In this document: one piece after another, positions 37,868-45,794 of the stretch
Position numbering within the stretch: position 1 is the stretch's first letter
How the letters are laid out: each line of letters starts with the position of its first letter
Assembly: GCA_028284865.1 (NCBI GenBank)
Contig: JANQQV010000007.1
Span: 124,001-188,000 of the forward strand
Reading direction: 5' to 3'
Origin: Rhodothermales bacterium
Lineage (GTDB): Bacteria; Bacteroidota; Rhodothermia; Rhodothermales; UBA10348
Length of the DNA: 64,000 nucleotides
Notes under the pieces: model-generated
What the model was told of the DNA's origin: nothing
The model's input: the letters and a program-made list of their open reading frames with translations, nothing else
The model's database searches: none
Program-made: the position numbers and the translations under genes

Positions 37868-38461
37868 CTAGAGGGAGTCTATCAATCCCCGCTTAGCCTT
37901 GGAGGAGACTTCCACATAACGCTGGGTCGTACTGAGATGCTTATGCCCCAGAATATCCTGAAGGTCTCGAAGCGATGCTCCCACGGCAGAGAGGTTCCTA
38001 GCGGCTTCTGTGGCGAGCGTCCTCCTTCCTGAATGACTGGAGGCCCCTTTGATTCCGAGCGTTTCGTAGAGCCTCTTGAACCAGCACACGGCGCTGTGCG
38101 CAGTCATGGGGCCACCGCGCATCGTCAAGATCACCGTACAGTCTCGCTCTCGCCATTCGTACTTGGGGTGCTCCCGTAGCCGAACGAGAGCCTCCTTCAA
38201 TTCTGAATGCAGAGGTATCACGCGCCCGCTTCCCATCTTGGATACGGAATCTCGAAGTTCAACGAAGTCCTGTACTTCACCTTCAGAGTCCAGCACCATA
38301 TCCCACGTAACTCCCACGATCTCACTCGCTCGCAGACCCGCCCTGTAGGAGAGCAGAAACATTACTAGGTTTCGCTCTGGATCTTGCGTCTCCTCTACTA
38401 GATGCCGAGCAACTGAACGGGCTTGTGTTGACGTTAGAATCTTGGCCTGCTTACCGGGCAT
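37868..38461 (-). CDS. FimB-size tyrosine recombinase lacking N-terminal domain (island)
   Basis: 197 residues, only the catalytic domain: Arg44 (AGLRASE), Lys75 (SKMGSGRVIPL), His143/Arg146 (HSGRRT), His173 (GHKHL) and Tyr182 (TQRYVE). All catalytic residues are present, so it is probably active. The length matches FimB/FimE invertases, which flip short DNA segments, rather than the 385-residue island integrase. A 9-bp inverted repeat lies in its leader. It starts an operon with two small paralogues and the HUH-like gene. Confidence 0.85.
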   Translation of the reverse strand: MPGKQAKILTSTQARSVARHLVEETQDPERNLVMFLLSYRAGLRASEIVGVTWDMVLDSEGEVQDFVELRDSVSKMGSGRVIPLHSELKEALVRLREHPKYEWRERDCTVILTMRGGPMTAHSAVCWFKRLYETLGIKGASSHSGRRTLATEAARNLSAVGASLRDLQDILGHKHLSTTQRYVEVSSKAKRGLIDSL

Positions 38462-38462
38462 T

Positions 38463-38504
38463 TTTGTATATGTTTTATTCTCTTTTAACTATTAAATATA
38501 CAAA
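38463..38504. promoter_or_regulatory. 9-bp inverted repeat upstream of the recombinase
   Basis: TTTGTATAT (38463-38471) and ATATACAAA (38496-38504) are exact inverted copies, 24 bases apart, so their centres are 33 bases (about three turns) apart. It begins two bases from the recombinase start codon. Could be an operator or a recombination site. Confidence 0.5.
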
Positions 38505-38612
38505 TATTTCGACTCAATTGCGCGCATCCCCCTACTGCGTATTGGGACGCAATGCCTTATGATGAATTGCCTACACTCTGATGATTCCCTCTAATACTTC
38601 ACATCCTCATCT

Positions 38613-39302
38613 ATGACAGACCAGAAAGAAATCTGGAATGACGTTTGGGCCTCCTCAGCCTATGCTCAGCCTCTTCTTCGTCAGTCCAAAGCAGTTTACA
38701 AGCTTAACGCACTTGAGCAGATCCTAGATGCCCCGTTTGAAGGTTTTGCTTTAGATATTGGATGTGGGGGCGGGTACGTTTCTGCTGAAATCTCTCGCCG
38801 AGGGGCTCGCAAAGTAGTCGGCATCGACTTTTCACAATCAGCTATCGACCTCGCCATAAAACATCACTCCAGCGAAACAACTTCATTCAGAGTAGCCGAT
38901 GGGTGTTCTGGTTTTCTTCAGCATGACGAGATAGGCACATTTGATCGAGTATTCGTCCTAGGTGTTCTTGAGCACAATGAGCACCCCGAAGAGATCCTCC
39001 ATCAATCAATGAACGCACTTAGATCTGGCGGAAAACTGATCGTTTCAACCTCAAATACTCACTCAGTTTATCATGCCCAATATCTCTTGTTTAATGCGCT
39101 TGGCATCTGGCCTTATGGACATTTAAAGCACTATAGTGATGCACAATTATCTAAGCTGCTTTCTGATTGCGGATTTATCCCAGATAGCAGTGTAATCCTC
39201 GCATGCAATGCCTCCCCTGTCCACTTGAGCCTTCTAGATAGGCTTACTTCCATCTTGCCACGAGTGGGTAGGTACTGCTTAATGGTCGCCACTAAACTCT
39301 AG
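38613..39302 (+). CDS. Class I SAM-dependent methyltransferase (island)
   Basis: 229 residues. Motif I is ALDIGCGGGYVSAEISRRG; 'VVGIDFSQSAIDLA' and 'FDRVFVLGVLEHNEHPEEIL' follow, matching UbiG-like small-molecule methyltransferases. The substrate is unknown; a DNA methylase is unlikely because no DPPY/NPPY motif is seen. The next gene starts six bases after the stop, so they form an operon. Confidence 0.85.
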   Translation: MTDQKEIWNDVWASSAYAQPLLRQSKAVYKLNALEQILDAPFEGFALDIGCGGGYVSAEISRRGARKVVGIDFSQSAIDLAIKHHSSETTSFRVADGCSGFLQHDEIGTFDRVFVLGVLEHNEHPEEILHQSMNALRSGGKLIVSTSNTHSVYHAQYLLFNALGIWPYGHLKHYSDAQLSKLLSDCGFIPDSSVILACNASPVHLSLLDRLTSILPRVGRYCLMVATKL

Positions 39303-39308
39303 TCCAGA

Positions 39309-40079
39309 ATGGGACCCTTTATAGCCAACGTTCTTGCTGGAGTGGTCGCTACGGCCGTTTTCCTACTCCTCACGAGTGCAATCCAACGAATGCGGGTTTC
39401 GCTGTTGGTGAAGTCTCTCTATCGCGTGGTTTTTGGCGAAGGGATCTTCTACTACAGCTCTAGAGCCAAATCATTCAAAGATCTCGGTTCTGTCGGAAAT
39501 TTCGTTAGCTCTGCCGATTCGACTCTGACTTATGTAGGGTACTGGCTGGCTTCTCTGGAGCATTCGGATCTGGAACGAGAGCTGAAAGCTCTAGCAAGAC
39601 GGAATGTCAGAGTCAAACTATATCTACTAGATCCACGGTCTCCGCTGCTACCATACTTCGGAAAGCTGTTTTCTTTGTCTGAAGATGCAATGGCCGAAAA
39701 AATCGAAGCTTCGCTAACACATTTAGCAAGAATGAAACATTCACTTCCCGACCAATACCGGGAAAATGTCACAATACGCGTTCACAACAGCCCGATAAAC
39801 GCCTCCATCTTCGTATTCGATCAGGGTTCAAAGAAATCCAAAATAATGATCGACCATAAGCTACACACGAACCCTAGGTCGGACTCTTACGGGTTGGTTT
39901 TGTATTACAGTGAATCCGCTCTGTTCAAGAGGGTGCTAGCGACATACGGAAGAGCCATTCAGGACTCTACCCTCGTAGAAGATTCCATTCTCGAAGATGA
40001 TTCTACCCCTGACGAGGATTCTCCAGAAACTGCACTACCTCTGTCGCCAGAGAAGCAGGAGTCCTCTGAGCAGAGTTGA
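39309..40079 (+). CDS. Membrane-anchored PLD-like protein (DUF5919-like) (island)
   Basis: 256 residues. One N-terminal helix (FIANVLAGVVATAVFLLLTSA) anchors a soluble domain: 'FVSSADSTLTYVGYWLASLE', 'LERELKALARRNVRVKLYLLDPRSP' and 'VTIRVHNSPINASIFVFDQ'. This order resembles phospholipase-D-fold domains of the DUF5919 type, but no full HKD motif is visible, so catalysis is doubtful. The last 40 residues are acidic and disordered. The 3' end overlaps the convergent kinase-like gene by 77 bases. Confidence 0.65.
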   Translation: MGPFIANVLAGVVATAVFLLLTSAIQRMRVSLLVKSLYRVVFGEGIFYYSSRAKSFKDLGSVGNFVSSADSTLTYVGYWLASLEHSDLERELKALARRNVRVKLYLLDPRSPLLPYFGKLFSLSEDAMAEKIEASLTHLARMKHSLPDQYRENVTIRVHNSPINASIFVFDQGSKKSKIMIDHKLHTNPRSDSYGLVLYYSESALFKRVLATYGRAIQDSTLVEDSILEDDSTPDEDSPETALPLSPEKQESSEQS

Positions 40080-40551
40080 GAAATAGCGAATAATACTCCT
40101 CTCTCCTATAATCCTTCACACCATACATACTACGATACTTTTCTCTATCTCGTGAATCTCGGTGCTGGATATCCTCCCTTGCTTGGGATATAGTACATCC
40201 CTCTCTTTCCGAATATCTTTTTATGCGGATGGCTAACGGAGCGTAGCAGAAGACACGGCATACATCTCGAATGTCTCGTGTCAACCATCCCGCAAGCCTT
40301 GATTCGATGATGATTTGTTCACCAGTTTGTGCCATACCCACTTGCCAATCATCGACTCTGCGATGAACCGAGTCAGGTAGAGAGGCAACTCCCTGTATCG
40401 ACATTCCGTGCTCTGAGCAGATCTGACGAAATTTATCCCCTGTGTTTAGCCGGTTCCATTCTGGCAATTGCCCCAGAAGCACCTTGGTCAGCGTACTGGT
40501 TCCCGAAGCTATTTCACCCGAGACAGTAAGAATCCTATACGAGTGGCTCAT
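40003..40551 (-). CDS. P-loop nucleotide kinase-like protein (CMP-kinase-like) (island)
   Basis: 182 residues. The Walker A is SGEIASGTST (residues 11-20), followed by 'LNTGDKFRQICSEHG', 'IIIESRLAGWL' and an Arg-rich lid 'HRDSRDREKYRSMYGVKDY'. This is the pattern of archaeal-type cytidylate kinase-like P-loop proteins. It lies on an island with an upstream partner whose stop overlaps its start (ATGA), so a housekeeping role is not implied. It might modify a nucleotide or a small molecule in a defence pathway, inferred only. Confidence 0.75.
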   Translation of the reverse strand: MSHSYRILTVSGEIASGTSTLTKVLLGQLPEWNRLNTGDKFRQICSEHGMSIQGVASLPDSVHRRVDDWQVGMAQTGEQIIIESRLAGWLTRDIRDVCRVFCYAPLAIRIKRYSEREGCTISQAREDIQHRDSRDREKYRSMYGVKDYRREEYYSLFLNSAQRTPASLATEVVQFLENPRQG

Positions 40552-41144
40552 ATTACTCGCTGAATAATTGAGTTCACGCTCTCTCCAAAAATACTAGTAC
40601 GGGAGCCAATTGAAGTGCCCAAATATCTCAAGGCTTTTTGGGTTTTTGGACCAACTATCAATCCTTGGGCATTGATAGTACTGACTATACCAAATACGTG
40701 GTTTGGATCTGATGTTTTTAGTGCTATGGAAATGAGTTCATCCACTGTCTCTGATTCTGCATGTTCAAGTAAAACAGCAAGCGCACGGATCCGAGTTTGA
40801 GAAATCATTTCTTGATTTCCTGCTATTTCCCGCAGCTTTCTCTGGTCGACGAAACCATTTTCGGCGAGATAGAGTGTGCCATACACGGATAGATACTCGT
40901 CACCTAAATCAAGCTTTTCCCTTAACACTCCAATCAATTCCCCATCATTGAGCTTCAATAATTGCATGATCCACAGAGCATCTTGCTGGAGATCGCTCGA
41001 TCCCTCACCTAGCCACTTTTTGCAGATTGCAACGAGGTCCATGACCTGAGCAGACCCGACTTTGTAGAGGAGTTTTTCAAAGTCATCTGTATTTCCTCTA
41101 GCCTCTAGAAGACGCTTCTCCAATTGCGAGTGGTGTTCAGTCAT
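40548..41144 (-). CDS. Helical repeat-like protein paired with the kinase (island)
   Basis: About 198 residues from ATG 41144 (MTEHHSQLEKRLLEARG), with AAGAGAA just before it; a TTG at 41219 would add 25. Almost entirely helical with HEAT/ARM-like stretches ('DLQQDALWIMQLLKL', 'RIRALAVLLEHAESETVDELISIAL'), no enzymatic motif. It overlaps the kinase-like gene by four bases and is first of a two-gene transcript. Likely a binding or scaffolding partner. Not recognised further. Confidence 0.65.
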   Translation of the reverse strand: MTEHHSQLEKRLLEARGNTDDFEKLLYKVGSAQVMDLVAICKKWLGEGSSDLQQDALWIMQLLKLNDGELIGVLREKLDLGDEYLSVYGTLYLAENGFVDQRKLREIAGNQEMISQTRIRALAVLLEHAESETVDELISIALKTSDPNHVFGIVSTINAQGLIVGPKTQKALRYLGTSIGSRTSIFGESVNSIIQRVI

Positions 41145-41234
41145 TTCTCTTAGTGTTGTCTTAGCAATGAGCCTCGTATCCGATGAGCGTTTACCTCGAA
41201 AACGCCTGACAGTATACAACTTCTACCCTAGGCG

Positions 41235-41252
41235 GTGTAGTTTGGTGTAGTT
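41235..41252 (+). repeat. Paired GTGTAGTT repeats, right end of island
   Basis: Direct copies at 41235-41242 and 41245-41252, 10 bases apart, 75 bases inside the right att repeat. They match the pair near the left end. Probably integrase arm-type sites. Confidence 0.55.
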
Positions 41253-41327
41253 GTCATTGTCACGACTTGCAGACTTCAATGACAGCCCGACAACTAGTTC
41301 TAAATTATTGTTATTGTGGATTTTGGA

Positions 41328-41384
41328 TTGTACCGGGAGCGGGGCTCGAACCCGCACGAGGTTTACACCTCAACGGATTTTAAG
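41328..41384 (-). repeat. Right att repeat (within tRNA-Leu)
   Basis: 57 bases identical to 31715-31771. It starts 3 bases outside the tRNA 3' end and runs to the anticodon arm. Confidence 0.9.
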
Positions 41385-41416
41385 TCCGTTGCGTCTACCA
41401 ATTCCGCCATCCCGGC
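41331..41416 (-). tRNA. tRNA-Leu (UAA anticodon)
   Basis: 86 bases, class II tRNA with a long variable arm. 5' GCCGGGA pairs with TCCCGGT at the 3' end (first pair G-U), followed by discriminator A; the D-arm has GGCGGAATTGGTAGACGC; anticodon loop CTTAAAA gives UAA; the T-arm contains GGGTTCGAGCCC. CCA is not encoded. Its 3' part is the att core of the island, so it stays intact after integration. Confidence 0.95.
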
Positions 41417-41543
41417 ATGACGCTGGAAAGATAGCAACCCGAGGCCGCCAGTTCTGCGACCATCGGAGGGTATGCACGTATATTCCACATCTCCAACGTT
41501 TCGACGCCTACCATCACCCTTCTGGAATCGGTCATCCATCCGC

Positions 41544-42335
41544 ATGACGCCAACGCCTTCCATACTCGAGTTGCTTGATCATCTGGCCCATCAGTCGGCC
41601 AAGCGATCCTACGCTCCGTATTCGGGGCGACAGGAAGGCGCGGTGCTGCTTCTGGAGGATGGGGCCGTGATTCACGGATGCCGGGTGGAGAATGCTTCCT
41701 TTCAGTTGACCATTGGTGCGCTGGACAATGCTTGGTCCACGGCGCACGCAGTTGGCCGCATGGATGTTGCTGCCGTGGCATTCAGCGGGCCGTGGAGCGA
41801 ATCAGACAAAGCGTTCCTGCACGGCCTTCCGCATCTTGATTGGGCGTTCCCGGCTGCCAGCGTCGCCGTGGTTTCGGATGACCTGCCCGAACCCGCTGAG
41901 TCTCTTCAGCCCCTTCTTCCCGATTGGGGCGATGATCCTGTTCTCGGTGCTCAAGCCGCTCGCAGCGCAGCTGACCTGGCCTGGGTGCCCGAGTCGGATT
42001 TTCCTGTCGGCACCGTCGTGCGGACTCGAGGAGGACACCACGTACCTGGAGTGAATGTAGAGCATCCGGATTGGCACAGAGTCTTGTGCGCCGAGCGCAA
42101 TGCGCTGTCCACGTTGGTCGCGTATGGATACGAATCTGCCTCGGAGATCCACGTTTCTTGCATCAAGGATCCGGGCGGTTCACCCTGCGGAGCATGCCGC
42201 CAGGTCATCGTGGAACTTGCCCCAAGAGCCACGGTTTGGATGGACCGCATCGATCAGCCCCCCGTTTCCATGCAGTCGTCTGAGCTGCTTCCCGGGTCAT
42301 TCACGGGAGCCACCTTGCGAAAGCATACCCTCTGA
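41544..42335 (+). CDS. cdd: Two-domain cytidine deaminase
   Basis: About 263 residues from ATG 41544 (MTPTPSILELLDHLA), the E. coli-type duplicated length. The C-terminal half carries the zinc and catalytic residues: 'RVLCAERNALST' (Cys182, Glu184) and 'SPCGACRQ' (Cys215, Cys218). The N-terminal half has a matching segment (VENASFQLTIGALDNAW) where those residues are replaced by Gly and Leu, so it is inactive. In E. coli the N-terminal domain is the active one. It deaminates cytidine to uridine in pyrimidine salvage. Confidence 0.88.
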   Translation: MTPTPSILELLDHLAHQSAKRSYAPYSGRQEGAVLLLEDGAVIHGCRVENASFQLTIGALDNAWSTAHAVGRMDVAAVAFSGPWSESDKAFLHGLPHLDWAFPAASVAVVSDDLPEPAESLQPLLPDWGDDPVLGAQAARSAADLAWVPESDFPVGTVVRTRGGHHVPGVNVEHPDWHRVLCAERNALSTLVAYGYESASEIHVSCIKDPGGSPCGACRQVIVELAPRATVWMDRIDQPPVSMQSSELLPGSFTGATLRKHTL

Positions 42336-42371
42336 TCGGCTCACCCATCCTTTCGACCCCGTCTGTCCCTG

Positions 42372-43391
42372 ATGCTCAGCCAGCTTGTTGTTTTCGTCCT
42401 CGGATTGGGAATCCTCTACCTGGGTGCAGATTGGCTGATTGATGGCGCATCAGAAGTCGCCAAGCGGTTTGGAATCAGACCGCTGATCATTGGTCTGACC
42501 ATCGTCGCCCTCGGAACGTCTCTGCCCGAGTTCCTGCTCAATCTCTTTGCCGTCGCGGCCAAAGAGGACGGTCTGGCGATCGGAAACATCATTGGCTCAA
42601 ACATCGCCAATATCGCCCTGATTCTTGGTGTGAGCTCGATCATCATGCCGCTCACGTTCGATGGGAGCGTCTTGAAGAAAGAGTATCCCATCATGCTCGC
42701 CGTCACGGGACTGTTTTACATGCTTTCGCTTGATGGCGACATTTCGCGGGTCGATGGCATGATTCTCGTCGCCGGCCTGCTGGCTTTCTTGGTTTTCGTC
42801 ATCAAGGACTCATCCAGCAGCGCGGCGGTGGAAGCTGAAGCGACAGTCGAAGCAGAAGACGAAGAAGCAGCGGGTCCTGAGGATGCGATGTTTGTCCCCC
42901 ATACGGGCCTGAAAAAGTGGCTTCACGATGAGAAGGTCGGCCCGTTCATGCGCATTCTGCTCATCGTGGCCGGGATGGCAGCGCTGGCCATCGGCGCGAG
43001 GCTCATGGTGATGGCTGCGATAGCCATGGCAGAGATGCTTCAGATCAACCCGGTGATTGTTGGTCTGACGATCGTTGCAATCGGTACGAGCCTACCTGAA
43101 TTGGCTGCCAGCCTGATGGCCTCAGTGAAACAAGAATCCGATCTGTCCGTGGGTAATATCCTGGGAAGCAACCTGTTGAACATTCTGTTCGTCATTGGAG
43201 TGGTTGCCATGATCCAGCCCATGGAAGTGGATGCCGAGACGCTTTCCTTCCACATGCCGGTCATGATTGGCTTCACGCTTTTGCTTTGGCCCCTGGCACG
43301 AAGGAATCATGACTTGTCGCGACCAGGAGGCATCGTTCTCCTCACTGGATTCCTGGCATACATGATCTGGTTGATCTTCCCTTACATCTGA
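42372..43391 (+). CDS. Calcium/sodium antiporter (CaCA family)
   Basis: 339 residues with two repeated halves of five helices each. The ion-binding motifs are GLTIVALGTSLPEFLLN in the first half and GLTIVAIGTSLPELAAS in the second, the signature of YrbG/CaxA exchangers. A charged acidic loop (EAEATVEAEDEEAAGPED) joins the halves. Inner-membrane protein that exchanges Ca for Na or H. Confidence 0.94.
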   Translation: MLSQLVVFVLGLGILYLGADWLIDGASEVAKRFGIRPLIIGLTIVALGTSLPEFLLNLFAVAAKEDGLAIGNIIGSNIANIALILGVSSIIMPLTFDGSVLKKEYPIMLAVTGLFYMLSLDGDISRVDGMILVAGLLAFLVFVIKDSSSSAAVEAEATVEAEDEEAAGPEDAMFVPHTGLKKWLHDEKVGPFMRILLIVAGMAALAIGARLMVMAAIAMAEMLQINPVIVGLTIVAIGTSLPELAASLMASVKQESDLSVGNILGSNLLNILFVIGVVAMIQPMEVDAETLSFHMPVMIGFTLLLWPLARRNHDLSRPGGIVLLTGFLAYMIWLIFPYI

Positions 43392-43469
43392 TCACGCAGT
43401 CCGGATATGCGATTCGATCCGTTCAATGGAACGGGCGTCATTTAGCCATCCACTCAGCCACCTCAACAC

Positions 43470-45617
43470 GTGGACCTTTCTTTCGGATCATCTCCATGGC
43501 TTTTGCTGCTGTCGGCTGTGGTTGCCGGCGCCGTCACTCTGTGGACATACCGATCGACGATTCCTCAGCTGGACACCCCCCGTCGGATAGCACTGGGCGT
43601 TCTTCGCTTCTCGGCCATTTTCCTGATTGTTTTCCTGCTCTTCGAGCCGATCCTGCAGCGATCCCAGACAAGAACCGTTGATCCCGTCGTTGCCGTCTTG
43701 GTCGACCGGTCAGAGAGCATGACCATCGCAGACTCCCTCCTGGGACCCGATGGCGCTGGAACAGACGCACTGCTTGGTACGCTTACTCGCGCGACCAGCG
43801 GAATGGAGACGCGGCTCTTCGGCTTTGGCTCGATAGCAGAAGAGCTTACCGCCTTGGATTCAGTCACGTTCTCATTTTCGCGAACCGATCTGGCTGCGGC
43901 CATGGATCACGCTGCTTCGGAACTGTCCAATCAACCGTTGGCCGCCTTGGTCGTGGCCAGCGATGGGCTCTATAATACCGGTACCAATCCGCTTCATGTA
44001 GCGGAAAGATATCCTGTGCCCATCATCACCGTCGCTCACGGGGATTCGACGTTGCGAAAGGACGTTCGCATCGAAGGAATTGTGACCAACGAGCTGACCT
44101 ACGCTGGGCTGGAAGTCCCCGTATTGGTGCGCATCCGGAATGATGGTGTGGATGTGGGCCCGCTCCAGGTGACTCTTTTTGAAGGGGGCAATGTATTGGC
44201 CACGGCGAGCACCACCCTTCCTCCTTCCGGCGCGGAACGATCAGTGGAGCTTCTATTCGAAGCGACAGAACCAGGACGTCGGGATCTGAACGTGGTGATT
44301 TCCAGATACGAGGATGAGGCGACGTACCGGAATAACGCGACCCGATTCGATGTGCGCGTTCTGGATCAGCGAAAGAGCATCCTTGTTCTCGCTGGAGCCC
44401 CTTCCCCGGATGTCGCCGCGCTCGCACGCCTGGTCGAGAAGGATGATACCGCCACGCTGACGCTTCGCACTCAAAAACCGGATGGCACGTGGCACGAAGG
44501 CGATTTCCCCGATTCCTTCGACGACATCGATCTTGTCATTGCGGTCGGTTTCCCCGGGCCCTCGTCACGCCCGGACGAGGCGCGCCGACTGACGGATGCC
44601 GTTGCCGAAGGTCTCCCGCTGTTCTACGTCCATGACCGGGCTAGCAGCACGACGCGATTCCAGGAAAGCATCTCGACCGTCCTCCCTGTGGTCCTTCAAA
44701 CTCCACGCCAGACATTCATTGACGGCACCATCCAACAGAGTGCGGCGGCCGCATCCCACGCCGTATTCGACATCGACGATCGTCGTGATGGTAGCCGCTG
44801 GCGCCGACTCCCGCCCCTTTCGCTCAGCGAGAGCCAGTGGGATGCGGCCGCCGGTGCCACCGTATTGGCTACCTCTGAAATCCGGGGAATCGCCCTTCCC
44901 GATCCGGTACTGGCCGTTATGCGGCGCGGGCAGGTCAAATCGGCAGCCATGACCGCTCACGGATTTTGGAGATGGCAACTCGTGCCAGAGGATCTCGAGT
45001 CAGATGCCGTCCGATTCGAGCAGCTGGTCGGCAACCTGATCCAATGGCTGTATGCCACAGATGATGATCGCCTGGTCCGGGTAGAACCCACCGAATCATC
45101 CTTTGCCGAAGGGGATCCGGTCATTCTCCGTGGGGAAGTCTACGACGAAGCTCTGCGCCCACTTTCTGATGCCTCCCTGTCCGTTCAGGTCACCTCGCCC
45201 GAAGGTCAGATCTTTCCCTACGAAATGCAGCCTCGTGGAAATGGGCGTTTTTCTTTGGATGTAGGGTCGCTGCCGGCAGGATCATACACCTACACGGCCG
45301 AAGCCACGCGAGACGAGGTCGTGCTCGGATCCGATGCGGGCTCCTTCTCCATCGGGCGTCGAATGCTGGAATTCCGGCGAACACGAGCCGATTTTGACTT
45401 GCTGAGGCAGGTTGCCAGTCGATCAGGAGGAACGATGGTCATGGCTGATGACCCATCGGGCCTTGAGTCTTCTATCCGGAGTCTCTCGGGATTTCTTCCG
45501 CAGACCGAGACTTCGTTGGACCAGATCCGTCTCTGGCAGCGCTACATCTTCCTGATCCTGATTCTGCTGCTCCTCAGCACGGAGTGGTTCTTCAGGAAAC
45601 GATGGGGATTGGTGTAA
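43470..45617 (+). CDS. VWA-domain membrane protein
   Basis: 715 residues from GTG. Two N-terminal helices (WLLLLSAVVAGAVTLW; VLRFSAIFLIVFLLFE) precede a von Willebrand A domain whose MIDAS begins VDRSES (Asp79-x-Ser81-x-Ser83). The centre has Ig-like and amidotransferase-like segments. A C-terminal helix (YIFLILILLLLSTEWFF) returns to the membrane. Similar proteins occur beside BatA-like genes and MoxR ATPases, but none is next to it here. Envelope role unknown. Confidence 0.8.
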   Translation: MDLSFGSSPWLLLLSAVVAGAVTLWTYRSTIPQLDTPRRIALGVLRFSAIFLIVFLLFEPILQRSQTRTVDPVVAVLVDRSESMTIADSLLGPDGAGTDALLGTLTRATSGMETRLFGFGSIAEELTALDSVTFSFSRTDLAAAMDHAASELSNQPLAALVVASDGLYNTGTNPLHVAERYPVPIITVAHGDSTLRKDVRIEGIVTNELTYAGLEVPVLVRIRNDGVDVGPLQVTLFEGGNVLATASTTLPPSGAERSVELLFEATEPGRRDLNVVISRYEDEATYRNNATRFDVRVLDQRKSILVLAGAPSPDVAALARLVEKDDTATLTLRTQKPDGTWHEGDFPDSFDDIDLVIAVGFPGPSSRPDEARRLTDAVAEGLPLFYVHDRASSTTRFQESISTVLPVVLQTPRQTFIDGTIQQSAAAASHAVFDIDDRRDGSRWRRLPPLSLSESQWDAAAGATVLATSEIRGIALPDPVLAVMRRGQVKSAAMTAHGFWRWQLVPEDLESDAVRFEQLVGNLIQWLYATDDDRLVRVEPTESSFAEGDPVILRGEVYDEALRPLSDASLSVQVTSPEGQIFPYEMQPRGNGRFSLDVGSLPAGSYTYTAEATRDEVVLGSDAGSFSIGRRMLEFRRTRADFDLLRQVASRSGGTMVMADDPSGLESSIRSLSGFLPQTETSLDQIRLWQRYIFLILILLLLSTEWFFRKRWGLV

Positions 45618-45794
45618 ACTAGGCTTCGTTCGGGGGTGAACCGGAGCGACGTGATTTCGTATATTCCGGGATTCATCCCGCCGTTCCGGAAACACGGGTC
45701 CGCAGGCTTGAGGCCATGATTCCTCTCCTGCTCAACCAGGTGATTTTTTCCACAAACTGAGCGCTCCGGAACCGCTTCCAAGTCATCCCACTCC

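Larger units (their letters stand above)
31715..41384. mobile_element. Genomic island integrated in tRNA-Leu(UAA)
   Basis: A perfect 57-base direct repeat (31715-31771 and 41328-41384), equal to the 3' part of tRNA-Leu, brackets 9.6 kb with a tyrosine integrase (35623-36780). The interior is visibly more A+T-rich, with genes unlike the housekeeping flanks. The tRNA 5' part continues only beyond the right copy, so the right end carries the reconstituted tRNA and the left repeat is the displaced fragment. No replication, capsid or conjugation genes are seen, so it is an integrative element of satellite or defence-island type rather than a whole phage. Confidence 0.9.

Noticed and set aside
39309-40079. 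Active phospholipase D call for the membrane protein
   Set aside because: The pattern of a PLD fold is visible but no complete HxKxxxxD motif, so only a fold-level resemblance is reported.
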